Source: Tipula vernalis | Taxonomy: Eukaryota; Arthropoda; Insecta; Diptera; Tipulidae | NCBI GenBank assembly: GCA_958295665.1 | Contig: OY282558.1 | Location: 60,872,789 to 60,936,788, forward strand | DNA: 64,000 bases | Direction: 5' to 3' | Part shown: positions 1 through 13,012 of the stretch, piece after piece | Layout: each line of letters opens with the position of its first letter | Position numbering within the stretch: the first letter of the stretch is position 1 | Notes under the pieces: model-generated | What the model saw: only the letters and a program-made list of their open reading frames with translations | The model's database searches: none | Told to the model about the DNA's origin: nothing | Made by a program: the position numbers and the translations under genes

Positions 1-330
1 AAGACCATGAAGATTTAGTAAAGAAAGTCAGAAATTTTGCAAGAGTAGGTAGTGTATTTATAGGTTTTTCATCCTCCCATTTCGTTACAATATTTGTATC
101 AAGCTTAGGTAGTATAATTACTATCAATAAATCATCCCAATGCTGTGCACCGCTAATGATTTTAATTGATTTAGGCTGGATGGTTTATTTATACGCTGGA
201 CACCAAAAATTTTCCTCATAAATTTTTCCATCAAGATTAAGAACCTCTGGATAATTGTTTTCGGTTAATTGTAAAGAGCTGATTAGCTCTGCTACTGCAC
301 TATCGACTGAATTGCTATAAAAAATAAATG
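1..330 (-). pseudogene. BEL/Pao-type gag remnant, cut by window edge
   Basis: Read on the minus strand, this stretch gives broken but recognisable gag segments of BEL/Pao LTR retrotransposons. It contains GAQHWDDLLIVIILPKLD followed by a Trp-Glu pair and then NTLPTLAKFL. This fits the family pattern in which a conserved WD-x-LL is followed by a KLD, a WE and a PT-x-x-x-FL segment. An upstream piece (SLNQLKSLA) sits in another frame, so at least one frameshift is present, and there is a stop before it. The C-terminal part runs off the left edge. No LTR is visible here. The family assignment rests on motif spacing only, and this copy cannot be functional. Confidence 0.55.
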
Positions 331-3300
331 ATTTTGATGTTAAAAATAATAAAATATATTTGCTAATAAAAAATTAAGAATATTCAGCAACAAAATTTAT
401 TATTTTCGAAATTTTTTTTAATTTAATTAATTAGAAGTTAGTATACTGAATATTGTAAGAGAATTAATCCGGTTTGGAGCTGATAAGCCCATGATTATGA
501 AAAAATCAGTCATCTCATCAGGTCTTGGCGATTGGACACAACTTCATAACTTATACAGAATGTTTTGGGTATATGTTGTACTAGCGAATTTAACTAATTC
601 ATCCGAAATTAACTTACAAATTTACACCGTCACATTTACACAGTTCTATTCCCAGTTTTAAATTATTTTGGGCAATCAATTTAAGTTAGTAAATTTGGTC
701 ATATTACTTGAGTCTTTTAACCCTGGGCTGAACAATTAGCTCGGGGCTAATACAGTTTGTTATTTGAATTAATAACCCTGGCTTTTGGATGATACTTTTA
801 ACCTGAGTTGCTTGATTTTATTAGTATTTTATTTTTGTCACATCGTTCATCAGAGTTCCTGGAATTTTTTAAATTTCGACGATCGGAGGATCGGTTAGGA
901 GTGACTGCAGTATAATTCACTATGAGGTTTTCTACTAGTTCAATTTTACTCAATGTTATTTTGATGAAGATGTAGCTTGAAAGATTTACAAATAATAACA
1001 CAATAAGGCAAACAAAATTAAATATTTTTTGAAATGGGGAAAACTTATTTGACCTCATTGTCACGAGCAAGAATACAGTCATTTTAAATCCTCATCAAAT
1101 TTACAATACAAAAACTGGATGACCCCAAAATTAAAAATATTCGCACAACAATACAACAAAAAATTGCATTTTTTGCAATCGCTCGTCGTCCATAACAATA
1201 TGATTTATTGCGCGCCACACAAATAATAATTGAGTCAATTACACAAATTTTTGTTAAAATATTCACACATAGGTCAGTTTTGTCATATAAGTAAGTATGT
1301 ACATATATCTCGATACAAACATCTTTTATTATATCCCAATTAAATTTTGTTCCCAAATTCTATTTAACCGTTGTATGCAACAATCAACGCACATCGCGTA
1401 GATAATAGCCCATAAAAATGTACATCTGTACGAAAATTATTATATGCGATTTTAAAATTTTATTATTCAATTTAAATAAATTTAATCATTTTAGACTTGA
1501 ATCAAAATTTCCAAAGTCAAAGTCATATCTTTAAAAAATCCAATAAAAAAAAAATAAAAAATTGTACGACGACGGCGCGAATTAAATTGGGCATCGTATC
1601 ATAAACAAAAAATACAAATCATTAAAATTCTAATCTTGATTACAAAAAATTCAGGAAGGTTTGACCATCTCAAATTTGCAAACCAAAAAGATAGTTTTCA
1701 CACTCTTATGTTATCACGTAAATCTATTATTGTTCACCATTTTTATGTATTTCCGCTGAATATTTTTTTTTTGTTAACCTCGAACACCAATTGAGAGTGC
1801 ATCGACCAAAATTTAAAAAACTGACCATAGGAAAATACAAAAAATAAATTAACCGTCCACTTTATGTGCAGTTCCTCCGGTCCTATTATATAATGTAAAT
1901 TTTTGTGTTTTAAATCTCAAGTCTACCGGCAGAATCACTTGTACATATTATATTGAATGAATGAAATGACGAAATTCGCGATTTTTTTTTTTTTTGATTT
2001 CTTTTCTTTAATCAATCAACAACTAAACTAAAATAAATTATCCAATTTCTACCACTTTGTATATAATCTCTAACGTTTAACCATTTGTATTATCGTTTCG
2101 TATGTATTCGTTTACGGCGAATGTAATTCTTTGAGACGTTCGATTTATAAGGGTTAACTCGGTTCACTAACCTATAGCAAGTTTAAATAAAATAACAAAA
2201 AAAAAAATCGCATCGCAACATTAAAATGTTAATTTCTTTAATCAAGTCGCGTTTTTTTTGTGTTGTTTGTCTCTAAATCGTGTTGTTTTTATGTGTGCGA
2301 TTGTTATTTATTGTCTGGAAGGTTTAAACGGTTTGGTGCTGCTATCGCTGCGCGAAAAGGGTTGATGTATAGTTTTCATCCCCTAGATATATAAAAAATA
2401 TAAACTTGTTTGGGTTTTTAGGTACATATTTGTTGGTCGTACAACGTGACAATAAAAGGCGAGTAATTTTCAATCATTTTTCCCTTTTTTAAAATAGATT
2501 GAGTACCAAGTGTTTTGTTTTTGGGTTACGTTCAACTTGGTCATCAAATATGTAAATTTTGTACAGTATAGTATACAAAAGGGTGCATTTTTTTTTTAAA
2601 TCGATAATTTATTACACAGACTCTTTTTATTCGTATATTTAGGACGTGTTATGCTCTATATTGATCCACACGCTTAACATATTTCTAAAAAAAGTTTCGC
2701 GACCAAATGCAAATTTTTTTTTTTTTTTTTTTTGTTGGACTGAATACTAATTTTTAATCTTACTTTATAATAACGTCGTCTTTGATTTTTAAGATCTCAA
2801 AAGAATTTTACTCTTCTTATATATGGCGATCATCGGTGCAATAAAGCAGTCAGAAAGAATTTTGTTTTTTTGACCTTTTGAACTTTTACCAAAAAAAATT
2901 CTTGGTAATAAATAACAGAAGAAAAATGAAAATTCCACTGTTTTCCCTCAACATAAACAAACATGTCAATAGCCTTTCATGATTTTAATTTCTGATCAAT
3001 ATCTTGTATTGTATTTCACTTTCAATCCTTGAAGCAATTTATGTATGTATGATTATGGTTGCGTAGGTAGAGACTCACACTCTAAAAGGGAAACTCAATT
3101 TCTTCCAAAATATGTTAAAAAATGCCTTATATACTGATTTTGTATCTATTTACACGATTCTCATGTCTTTCGCTTGGCTTTGGTGAAGCAGAAACAACAC
3201 AAAAAAAAAAAAAAATTAAATTATGGGGTCATTGTCGTTTCTTGACTCCAACAATGTTATACATTTTTATTTCTTAACCATTTCTTTTTGATGTGTTATT

Positions 3301-5000
3301 GTTGTAATCTTTAAAAATCATCGATTTAAGACAAAACAACAACAATAAAATCTCTATACTTGTATCGTCTGTATATAGTATATATGTACGTAATAGACAT
3401 GTTGTATATGAGATGAACAATCAAATATATGTATCCGCCGCGCTTTTATATAAAATAATAACTTCTTTATGCAAAAGAAAAAAAAAAGAAAAACGTTGTG
3501 TTGAGATTAGACACGAAGAAGAGGATGTGGCTATTATTTTGCGATTCTGTAATAAAATTCGATCGAACAAACTCAATCATTGCAAACAACACACAGCCAG
3601 CCAGCCTTTCATTTCTTTTCGATATAGCGGTTTTATTTCCTCTTTACAAATTTTATTTAATTTTCCCTTCAAGTAAATTAATTTTTCAATTTTGTACGTA
3701 TATTATAGACATTGAGTAAATTGAACATATTTTTATATGTAATGAAGATGGTGTTTTGTTGAATGGCTTTGGGGTGATTTTTGCTTCACAACACATAAAT
3801 AACATAACATTATTTTTCTAGATGATAAGTATTTGAAATTTTCAGAATTTGACTTTTTTTTCACGACATTACTGGAACCCTAAACCATAGGTTTTTTTAC
3901 TAATTTGTTCAACCATTTCTCGAGCTTGCAGAAGTCGACGAATTTTTGGAAATTTAACAAAAATTTACTCAAAATGTGCACCCTTTAATTCAAACAAAGA
4001 TTCATCTAAAAATTCAAATTAATCAAGTTAAGTTTGTAAGTTACAAAACTTTTGTTAAACACGTTACAACTCTGAAAATATAAATCTTATAAACCACGTA
4101 AATTCCTGGTCTCTTAGGTTCTTGAAATCCTTGAAGTGCGAGAAATGTCTCAAATTTCCAAAAATTCTCATCTAACAGTTGAGATTTGAATTAGTTAGAT
4201 TTACGGTTTTTACCGATTCGCTAAATTTGTCTATGTTAAAATTCCTATAAATCTTTTAGAATTGGACTTAAGTAAACTTAAAATTCTTTGAGGTGTCAGA
4301 ATTCTTAATCTCTGATTTTTGTAATATTTGTAAACGAAAAATCTCCTAAAACAGGGGTTATAAAAAATCTTAAAATTCAAGAAATTTATCAAATTATTTA
4401 AAATTTTTAAATTTGATATCTGCAAATTTTTAAATAGTTAAATTTAAAAATTCCCTAATTTCTCTCAAATTTCTGAAATTCTCGAAATTTCACCAATTAT
4501 TATTTTATTTGTTCAAACTTGTCTTCAAATTCACTCAAATCTACAAACACTGATTAATCCTAAATTTAATCAAACCGAGAGATTCGAATTTCTAGAATGC
4601 TTGAAAAATTTGGCAAAATCCTCAAAATTTTATTAGATTAATCAAATTAATCAAAACTCTGAAAATTGACTTCAAAATCTTTGTATTAAACCTTTCAAAG
4701 CAACTATTATAATTTGCCAAATTAATTCTAGTAATTTTGTAAAATTTGTAAGCGCCTAAAATTTGTTTTCTTTTGATGATGTTGGGTTATACCTCGTATG
4801 CCATCGTTTTCAAAATCATTCGATAATTTCGGACTTCTATAGAATTTTGTTACAAACTTTTCGAAATTATTTATTATTATTCAAATTTTTGATATTTTAA
4901 AAATTGTTCTAGATTATTTTAAAAGCTCTCCCATATAGAAATTATTCGAATTTTTCGGCAGTATTTAATCGAAATTATTTCAGTTTCAAATTTCCTCAAA
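331..5000. other. Non-coding A/T-rich stretch, no gene seen
   Basis: About 4.7 kb of AT-rich sequence with many homopolymer runs of T or A (for example around 1980, 2700 and 3200). The open frames here (798-1356 minus, 3413-3719 plus) are short, made of A/T-rich codons, and match nothing recognisable. No TIR, LTR or tRNA-like structure stood out. It may be intron or intergenic DNA of the host gene that lies further right. Confidence 0.5.
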
Positions 5001-5039
5001 ATTTCCAGTTTTTCGACCTATTTATAATTATCCGAGTTT

Positions 5040-6110
5040 TTTGAAGGTTTTTGAATTTGTTCGATTTTTTTTTTGTGGCAATATTTTGCGCTTAGCTTTA
5101 AATTTCGAGAATTTGCAGACAGACCTTCACATTATACATACATGAGAGATTTTTTGGAAATTATTTAAAATTTCCAGTTTAGGATTTTGAGATTTTTCGA
5201 AGTTTTCGTGACAATGTTTTGTGCTTAGCTTTAAATTACGGGAATTTGCAGACCTATACATATGTAAATCAGAGATTTTTTGGGAACTATTCAAAATTTC
5301 CAGTTTTTCGACCTATTTAGGATTATTCGAGATTTTTCGAGGTTTTCGAATTTATTCGAATTTTTTGTGTGGCAATGTTTTGCGCTTAGCTTAAAATAAC
5401 CGCAATTCGCAGACCTACATATCAGAGATTTTTTTGGAAATTATTCAAAATTTCTATTTTTTCCACCTATTTGGGATTATTCGAGATTTGTCGAGGTTTT
5501 CGAACTTATTCTAATTTTTTTTTCTGGAAATGTTTTGCACTTAACTTTAAATTACGGGAATTTGCAGACCTATACATATGTAAATCAGAGATTTTTTTGG
5601 GAACTATTCAAAATTTCCAGTTTTTCGACCTATTTAGGATTATTCGAGATTTTTCGAGGTTTTCGAATTTATTCGAATTTTTTGTGTGGCAATGTTTTGC
5701 GCTTAGCTTAACATAATCGCAATTCGCAGACCTACATAAATAAATCAGAGATTTTTTTTGGAAATATTCAAAATTTCTACTTTTTCCACCTATTTAGGAT
5801 TATTCGAGATTTGTCGAGGTTTTCGAACTTATTCTAATTTTTTTTTCTGGAAATGTTTTGTGCTTAGCTTTAAATTACGGGAATTTACAGACCTATAGAT
5901 ATGTAAATCAGAGATTTTTTGGAAACTATTTCAAAACTTTCTAGTTTTTCGACCTATTTAGGATTATTCGAGATTTTTCAAAATTTTCGAATTTATTCGA
6001 ATTTTTTGTGTGGCAATGTTTTGCGCTTAGCTTAAAATAACCGCAATTCGCAGACCTACATATATAAATCAGAGATTTTTGGAAATTATCTAAAATTTTC
6101 GATATAACTT
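5040..6110. repeat. Tandem array of ~160-bp units in two alternating variants
   Basis: A block containing TGGCAATGTTTTGCGCTTAGC, or its variant CTGGAAATGTTTTG, recurs at about 5075, 5208, 5369, 5524, 5686, 5847 and 6010. Spacing is close to 160 bases after a shorter first unit. Each unit also carries a TTTTCGACCTATTTAGGATTATTCGAGATTT-like segment and a GCAGACCTA segment. From about 5369 the GTGGCAATG and CTGGAAATG variants alternate, giving a higher-order period of about 320 bases. The open frame at 5471-5716 is a by-product of the repeat. This looks like a small minisatellite or satellite block rather than a gene. Confidence 0.85.
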
Positions 6111-8320
6111 CACTTTTCTAGATTATTTAATTTCCTAGAATTTTTAAAATTCTTTGATTGTATTTTTGAGATTATTTTAAAATTATTTCTGAAAATTTGT
6201 AAATATTAACCGATGTTTTAATTTAAAACGATTATCTGAGAAGTGTAGTTACTAGCGGAATTTTAGTAAAAACCAATAGTTTTTAGTTTGCGCTAAAATG
6301 CAATAGATCCAACTATGTCGGTGTAAATAGCAGACGCTTTTGTGTAAACGACTTTTTTTATGTAAAGAGCTGAAACGGATAATTTGGAAGGTACTATGAG
6401 GAACTCGTGGAAAATGATCAAAAATTCTTTGTTTGTAGTAGAATATCTACATACGAGTAATACACACAGCCTAAAATAAACCGCCGTCCACTCTAAACAA
6501 AAATTTTTATTTTTTTTTATTTTCTAAAACCAAGTTCAAATTCCTTCAAATTCTAGTGATTTGAATGAATTCAAACTTGGTTTTCGTTTTTCGTTCGCAC
6601 CAACATCATAAAATTTTTTGAAATTAAATATTAGGAGATATTTATAATTTTAAAATTAAGTCAAAGACTGCAATCTTATTAATTTATTAAATTTTAACCA
6701 TTTAATTTAATTTTAAAGCTTTGCAAATTTCATATTCATAAGAAATCATTTCTGAAGTTTTGAAGTTATTTTGTCTTGTTTCTTTAATTGATCTAAAAGC
6801 TTTAAAATTCTTGTAAATTCAAAATTTTAATTTATCAAATTTTAAAGTTTTAAATAATTTTGGAAATTTTAAAATTGAAACTTCGTAAAATTCTCACAAA
6901 ACTGTGTTAAATTCTAAAAACTCCATAAATATTATGCAATAATTCGAAAATTTTGAAAATTTGCGTTTTGGAAATGTGATTTAAAATCGATTCGCTAAAA
7001 ATTTTGAAAGATCTCTTCTTGATTCAAAATCTAAATACTTAAGAAACAGTAAGATTCACTCCATAATGAAAATATAAGATGTCAAAAAGCTGAATAAATC
7101 GTCAAAAAATTCATGTTAGCCAAAAAATGTTTGGTTTAAAAGGGCATAATTTAATTTTAGGTGGAGGTGGTTTTCAAAGTCGTTTAGAGATCAACTTTGT
7201 TTTTTTTTTTTTTTTAAAGGAAGCGATATTTTTATATATTCTGGTTCTACGTCAAAATTAAGAAACTTTTAGTTTGAATATTTTTTTTATTAGACCCCAA
7301 TTTATTAAGATATTAACATTAACATCGACTACAGCAGATCAACACATCCTAAAGAAGATTGGTGACCATCGTATAATATCTGAATAATGCTACTGGACAA
7401 CCATCTTGCAGAAGCCACTTCTGCAGTTAGACATTCTAATATGTAGTTCCGTGCCGACCCCATTATCAGAACAACACTTGATTTCGAAAATCATTTCCAA
7501 GAAGTTCTTCATGAACGGGACTTAATGCAAAAGGGCTTACATGAGGATTGTGGGAACAATGGTCAGCAAAAATGTTTCATTATTTTCATTGCTAGCCGTC
7601 ATTTTTGGCCTTTTCTTTTTCGCCTGGTGGTTTATTTTTAGACTACCAGTCGTACATATTGTCATACTACCTGTTGTATCTCACAGGTCATTAGCCAACA
7701 AAAATTATTTTCCATTTTGATAAAAACGCTCCGCCCATTGACGATTACATCTCCAAAACACCGGCGATTTCTGGCCAGTAACATTGGAAACCCTGGGTGA
7801 ATTTTTTTTTTGTAACCTTTTGCGTCATTCCGCGTTGTTCCATTTTTTTCCATTCTGCACAGAACTGATATTTTCTTCATTCGTGTTTCGGATTCAGTTC
7901 CAAACAATTGTTTGTTCCGGTTTTGGAAATTATTATTTGTTCCGGTTTAGTTCGAAATCGGTTACTATCGGTTTAATGCTCTGGCTCAAATCTTTTTCGA
8001 AGCTCTGGTCGTCAGTTTTTCTTAACACATCTTTGCTTAGCTCTCTTTTCGACGTTTAATTTAATTCCTCGTAACATTTTATTCTTGAACACAATTTAAT
8101 TCAAATCTACGATTTGGCCGGAACTATCATTTTTTACCTGATTTACTAGGAGCTTATTATTGTTTAGAACAATTGTGAATAATACAAAAATTATTTGTTG
8201 AATTTATAAAAATCTTCACTATTAAGTATAGCGTCCCTGTTTGAAGTTAAGTATCACAATAAAATAAAACCTTAATTATTATGTCATGTCATGCATGACA
8301 TATTTTGCTCATGCGCAAAG
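6111..8320. other. Non-coding, no gene recognised
   Basis: AT-rich DNA up to about 7.2 kb, then a more mixed-composition stretch (7.3-8.1 kb) with two short overlapping frames on opposite strands (7662-7907 minus, 7784-8059 plus). Neither resembles a known protein. The mixed composition hints at an old inserted element, but no boundary or motif supports naming one. Confidence 0.45.
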
Positions 8321-8325
8321 TACTT

Positions 8326-8390
8326 GGGTAGTCGAGTATTTTATATGTTAATACCTGGGTTTAAACAAAAAAATACATAAATATGGTTAA
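8326..8390. repeat. Dispersed repeat, copy 1, left segment
   Basis: The segment GGGTAGTCGAGTATTTTATA followed by an ACCTGGGTT block and AAAAATACATAAATATGG recurs at about 27501-27565 with the same order of sub-blocks. Its GTAGTCGAGTATTT core appears a third time at about 33345. A further block beginning GGATGCGGGCG at about 8625 is shared with about 32672. This copy continues on the far side of the pogo element at 10418. Confidence 0.6.
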
Positions 8391-8949
8391 AACCATCTAA
8401 AAAAAATTTCAGGCCATTTTGTACCCCGACTGATATGGGACAATGGCATTTTGTTCAATATCACTGACAAGACCATTTAAAATCTTCTTCCGTCTTATGG
8501 CCTGTTTACCCATTTTTTTTGTGACTGTATTAAAATACTGTAGATTTGGTCACTAAAAAGCAATTAATAAACCACACATTTTGATTCCCATTCCCTTGCT
8601 AATTTGCAAATAATTTTTTGAAGGATGCGGGCGATGAATGCATTTTATAATATGGGTATTTTTATTGGTAGTTTATAATTTGGAAAATGGCTTATTATCA
8701 TTTTACAAATATTTTTTGTTCTATTCATAAATTCATGATTGACAAACAAAATAAATTAAAATTATTTTATGCATGCTTAAATTTTGTTGAATCGAATTAA
8801 ATTTTATTTTAACATGAATATATTAAAACCATTTGACCCCTCCCCTCTCCCCCTCCTCCCTTCCAATAAAGGTAACCAAAAACAATATCCTCAGATGGAA
8901 ACGTTATCGACATTTAATTAATTTTAATATTTTTCAAAATTTTTTTATA

Positions 8950-10408
8950 AAGTGAAAATCCGGTAACACGGAAATCACAATAACGCGGAAACTCACAAGA
9001 TACGGAAAATTTACAAAATAAAAATCCCCTCCAATTAAATTTCATGCAATAATGTACCTATAAGCCGAAAACTCCTATGTCGCGGACGGAAAACATTTTT
9101 GTAGTACAAAAATTGCTATAAAAACTCCATTAAGCCGAAAAATACAATATGAAACCAAAAAAAAAACTGCACGAAATAGAGAAACGCATGAATATTACAT
9201 ATGTACATACATACATATTAATTATCGTCTGTGAATCTGGTGAAGTTCACATACATATTTACATAATTTCATATAGAATTAGATTTTATTTTCGTTTATA
9301 TTTCTACCAGATACATCGAAGGGAAGGAAAATACGCTCATGTGTAAAAAGCGCAAAGAAACCAACGTTCGACAAGTTGATGACGTAATTATCGAACGGCT
9401 TGCCATAGCTAGAGCTAAAAGTTTCCCAATTTCTGGCCCGATATTACTGGAAAAGGCCAGAGAAGTTGCGAAAAAATTGAGGTTGAGTGATTTCAAAGCT
9501 TCTAATGGCTGGTTGCGCTGCTTTCGGCAACGAAATAACATAAAATTCAAAACTTGCTCGGGAGAAGCTAATGAAGTGAACCAAGATGTAGTGATTGAGT
9601 GGAGATCCAGATTAAATGCATTAACTGAAGGTTACAACGCCAAAGACGTAGCAAACTGCGATGAAACCGGGCTTTATTACCGGATGCTTCCCAATAAAAC
9701 GATACACTTTCAGAGCCAGAAATGTGTGGGTGGTAAATTTTCAAAAGAGCGTCTGACCATTTTGTTAACGGTTTGTGCTGACGGGACGATTTATAAGACA
9801 ACAGTAATCGGCAAAAACTTGAAACCTCGCTGTTTCAAAAATTAAGTCGGCATTAAGTCGTTACCAGTAAATTGGCATGCTAACACAAAAGCCTGGATGA
9901 CCTCCAAACTTTTTGAATCTTACTTAATTAACTAAACTAAATCTGGAAATGGGGAAACAAAAGCGGCAAATTCTGCTATTCTTGGACAACGCGACCAGCC
10001 ATCCTGAAATTTTCATGTCCAACATTAAGCTAGTCTATTTCCTGCGAAAAAGCCAGCGAACTAACAAAAACCATTAATGTCTTGGATTCGATCATGTTTC
10101 TTAAAGAAGCAATAAACTCTCTAAAAGCTGAAACAATTGTTAAGTGCTTTAGAAATTGTGGATTCCTAGCTAAGCCAGCAAATGAAATTGCATTCGAAGT
10201 CAGCCAAGAATTAAACGATATCGATGATTTGATAAATGATTTATACGGCGAAGATACATGTACTGCCCGAAACTTTTTAGAAATAGACAATAACCTGCCC
10301 ACCGAAAATGCCTGCCCACCGAAAATGACACGGATGATCTTGATGTACTGGTACAATTGTGCTACAATATTTCTTAGAATTATTCATCAGATTAACGGAT
10401 TTTCACTG
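8950..10408 (+). mobile_element. pogo/Tigger-type DNA transposon, decayed
   Basis: The ends are a 13-base terminal inverted repeat: AAGTGAAAATCCG at the left and CGGATTTTCACTG at the right, differing at one outermost base. A TA dinucleotide flanks each end (8948-8949 and 10409-10410), the target duplication of Tc1/mariner-pogo elements. The 1.46-kb interior holds a broken pogo transposase in the same orientation. The element sits inside an older dispersed repeat whose halves lie on either side. It is non-autonomous because the catalytic frame is interrupted. Confidence 0.85.
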
Positions 10409-10411
10409 TAA
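9339..10411 (+). pseudogene. pogo/Tigger transposase remnant
   Basis: The first frame (9339-9845, 168 codons) has the CENP-B-like second DNA-binding helix region (ISGPILLEKAREVAKKL, then GWLRCFRQRNN) and the start of the DDE domain (ANCDETGLYYRMLP, with the first catalytic Asp). It is then interrupted by a stop. The second catalytic block, ILLFLDNATSHP, is readable at about 9980-10015 in another stretch. A C-terminal frame (10082-10411) carries AETIVKCFRNCGF, typical of Tigger transposases. The N-terminal helix-turn-helix and the region between the second and third catalytic residues are shortened or missing. Pogo family membership is firm and inactivity is clear; the exact subfamily was not determined. 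Confidence 0.85.
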
Positions 10412-10417
10412 TTACTT

Positions 10418-10680
10418 TTTAGTTTTTCCGATGTTTTGTTGGAATCTTAAGGGCTCCGCACTCTTGTGATTATAAATTAATTCCGCGACATCAATTTCTT
10501 AAAAAAACTGAATTAAATCCACGTGAAATTAATTCATTTTTTTTGTGGCGGAATAAATTCATATTTATCGGCGGAGTTAAATTTATTTGGAAATGAATTA
10601 ATTACGCCGATAAATTTGAATTTTTCCGATGTTAATTTAAATCCGCGCGAAATTATTTCATTTTGAGAAGTTATTGCGTG
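10418..10680. repeat. Dispersed repeat, copy 1, right segment (AATTAATTCCGCG-rich)
   Basis: TTTTTCCGATGTTTTGTTGGAATC followed by GGCTCCG and repeated AATTAATTCCGCG / GGCGGAATAAATTCATATTTATCGGCGGAG blocks. The same order occurs at 27575-27790, and the second half recurs at about 32848-33075. The AATTAATT and CCGCG words recur in both orientations, so the segment could form local hairpins. No coding potential was seen. Confidence 0.65.
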
Positions 10681-10689
10681 TCAATGCAC

Positions 10690-11330
10690 GCATGCAGTTT
10701 TCGGACCGTGTTGATTTAGGGGCAGTGTGCTAGGAGCTGGGTTGAGTTGAGGATGATTTATTTGGGGTGAGTTGGAAGTTAGCTTGAGTGGAGTTCTTAT
10801 ACGCTTGTCGTTTACCGGACCCTGCTGATTTGGGGATTACGTTGGGCGTTGAGTTGCGGATTGAGTGAGGGATTGAAAAGGGGTTAAGTGACGGGTTCTG
10901 TTGGGAATTAGTTTGGCGGCGAGTTAAGGGTTTATTTGGAATTTAGATTGCATTGACCACATAAACTCATATAGTTCTACGAAGATTATGTTAGCTTGAG
11001 TGGGGGTAGAGTGTGGGGTTCAGTTGGGGAATTAGGGTTAGATTCAGTTGATTTGAGTTGAGTTTATATACGTATGAAGTTTTTGGACTGTGTTGGTCTG
11101 AGGAATGACTTGAGCGTTGAGTAAGGGGTTAAGATTTGGATCGACTTAAGTGTTAAATTTTAGTTGAGTGTGGGGTTCAGTTGGGGATTTATTTTACAGA
11201 TTAACTTGTAATTGAGTAAGGGATTAGGGGTTCAGTTAAGGATTGATTTTGGAGTTGAGTTGGAGGTTAGATTTAGTTGACTTGAGATAAGTTCAGATAT
11301 GCACTTAATTTTCCGGAAAGTTGGTATGAT
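10690..11330. repeat. G-skewed degenerate repeat region
   Basis: The + strand becomes strikingly G- and T-rich, with phrases such as GGTTGAGTTGAGGATGA, GTTGGGAATTAGTTTGG and GAGTTAAGGGTTTATTTGG. A block resembling TTTTCGGACCGTGTTGATTT returns at about 10697, 10810, 11075 and 11310, each time preceded by an ACGC/ACGT-type element. The pattern suggests several strongly diverged tandem units. No open frame fits it. Confidence 0.5.
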
Positions 11331-13008
11331 TAAGAATGCAGACCAAATTTAAGAGTTCAGATTTAATTAAGGTTAATAACAAAATGGTTTATAAAACATA
11401 ATAATAATCTTTACAATCGAAGACGATGATCCCACAAAATTGTGTGATGTCATCACCATATTAACTGCACTTTAAAAGAAATTTCTTTTTTTTTTTTATA
11501 TATATTCTTTATAATATAAAATGATTAGTTTTTTAACGCGACTAAAAGCCAAACCAAATTAAAATTAAACGACCTACGCGATGTTCAAAATGTTTTATTT
11601 TTATTTTTAAGAAAACAACAAAATCCAATAAAATACTACTTTTATGATCTTGTCTATGTTTATGTACATATACATATGTGTTTGTATATAAGTATAAAAA
11701 TCCGCTAGTTTGAATTACATTATAATTATTCTATCGCGCGGTAAAACTCTTACTATTCCTAGTAGCATGCACATCTTGAATTTTACATAATTCTTTCGTG
11801 ATCGTAATTTTTAAATTTTTTTTTTCTTTTTAAATTCATGCATGTTTTGATTAATTAAGATAATTTTATGTCACATTTATTAAAATAAGAAACGACACAC
11901 AGATCATTGTCATATTGCGTATAGGTCATTAGTAACTAAGCCAATTTTTGATGTGAGCTGCGAGTAAGCTAAAAACAAAATAAATTCTGGTTGAATGACA
12001 TTATACATAAAATATAAGATGATCTTAAGAATTATTTGCGCTGTTTATAGATTCACGATTAGGCAAACAAACATGAATATCATCAATTTTTATTAACAAA
12101 AAATAAAAAACAAAAACACCCACCAATAATGCGCGCCACGATCTCATACCATATCGGACTTGTATCAAAAAATCCAAAAATGGTAAATTTTTTTCCCTAG
12201 TACGTGTGTGTGTGTGTGTGTATTAGATTTTGTGTGACAATAGCGCAGAAAAAAATATATCTGATCGTTTGAATAATAAATTCAGGCGGAAGATGATCAT
12301 TATCAATATAATGATGCACATTATAGCAACTTGTTACCGCGCACATATGTACTTGGGTATGTTTAGTTAAGGATTATTGACCGAGTGATTGCAAAATTCT
12401 GTTATAAATGTGTATGTGTTTTAGTGCATGCGCCGTTGTTGAAAATTTATTGGATTGAATTTTAAATTTAATTGGATGTATGAGATGGTTGTTACATACA
12501 TGAGATCACAACAAGTTGTAATAAAAATAAATTGATATACCATATTTGGACAGATCTTTATCGATCAAACACAGTTCTTTATCGCACAAATTGTCATAAT
12601 ATACTAAAGCGAAATGTTATAGCGCACTTAATGTGCGCGTGTTATAGATATAATTTTATTGTCTCCTTTCATTAATTTCTAATTAAAATAACAATACCCA
12701 ACAACAAAAAAATTTGTTAATCGTCTCGCCGAAATATTTTCTTATCTTTTACGTTAAAAAAAAAAAAACTTACAAACAAAAAAAAAAAAACGAAATGTGC
12801 GAAATATACCTTGACCGCGATAAACTTTAAAGTGTATACGTATTATACACTGTACAAAGTCGTTTTCATCACTTTACAGGGTGAAACTTTATATTATAAG
12901 AAAGCTAAAGATGAATTTATTACTTATTGGTTTTAAGTTGCTAACTTGGGTGGTAATAAAATTTTATCGCAAAATATTGGCGCTTAAATTCAAAATGTAT
13001 ACAAAACA
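11331..13008. other. Non-coding, microsatellites only
   Basis: AT-rich DNA with a (TG)n run at about 12203-12222 and several A or T homopolymers. No coding region, RNA gene or element boundary was recognised up to the TTAA that begins the next transposon. It could be intron sequence of the downstream host gene. Confidence 0.45.
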
Positions 13009-13012
13009 TTAA

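Noticed and set aside
798..1356. Two minus frames at the left end
   Set aside because: Short, Lys/Asn/Ile/Phe-rich frames as expected in AT-rich non-coding DNA; no motif.
5471..5716. Repeated-motif protein at 5.5 kb
   Set aside because: It is the translation of the tandem repeat units, not a gene; the spacing also rules out a CRISPR array.
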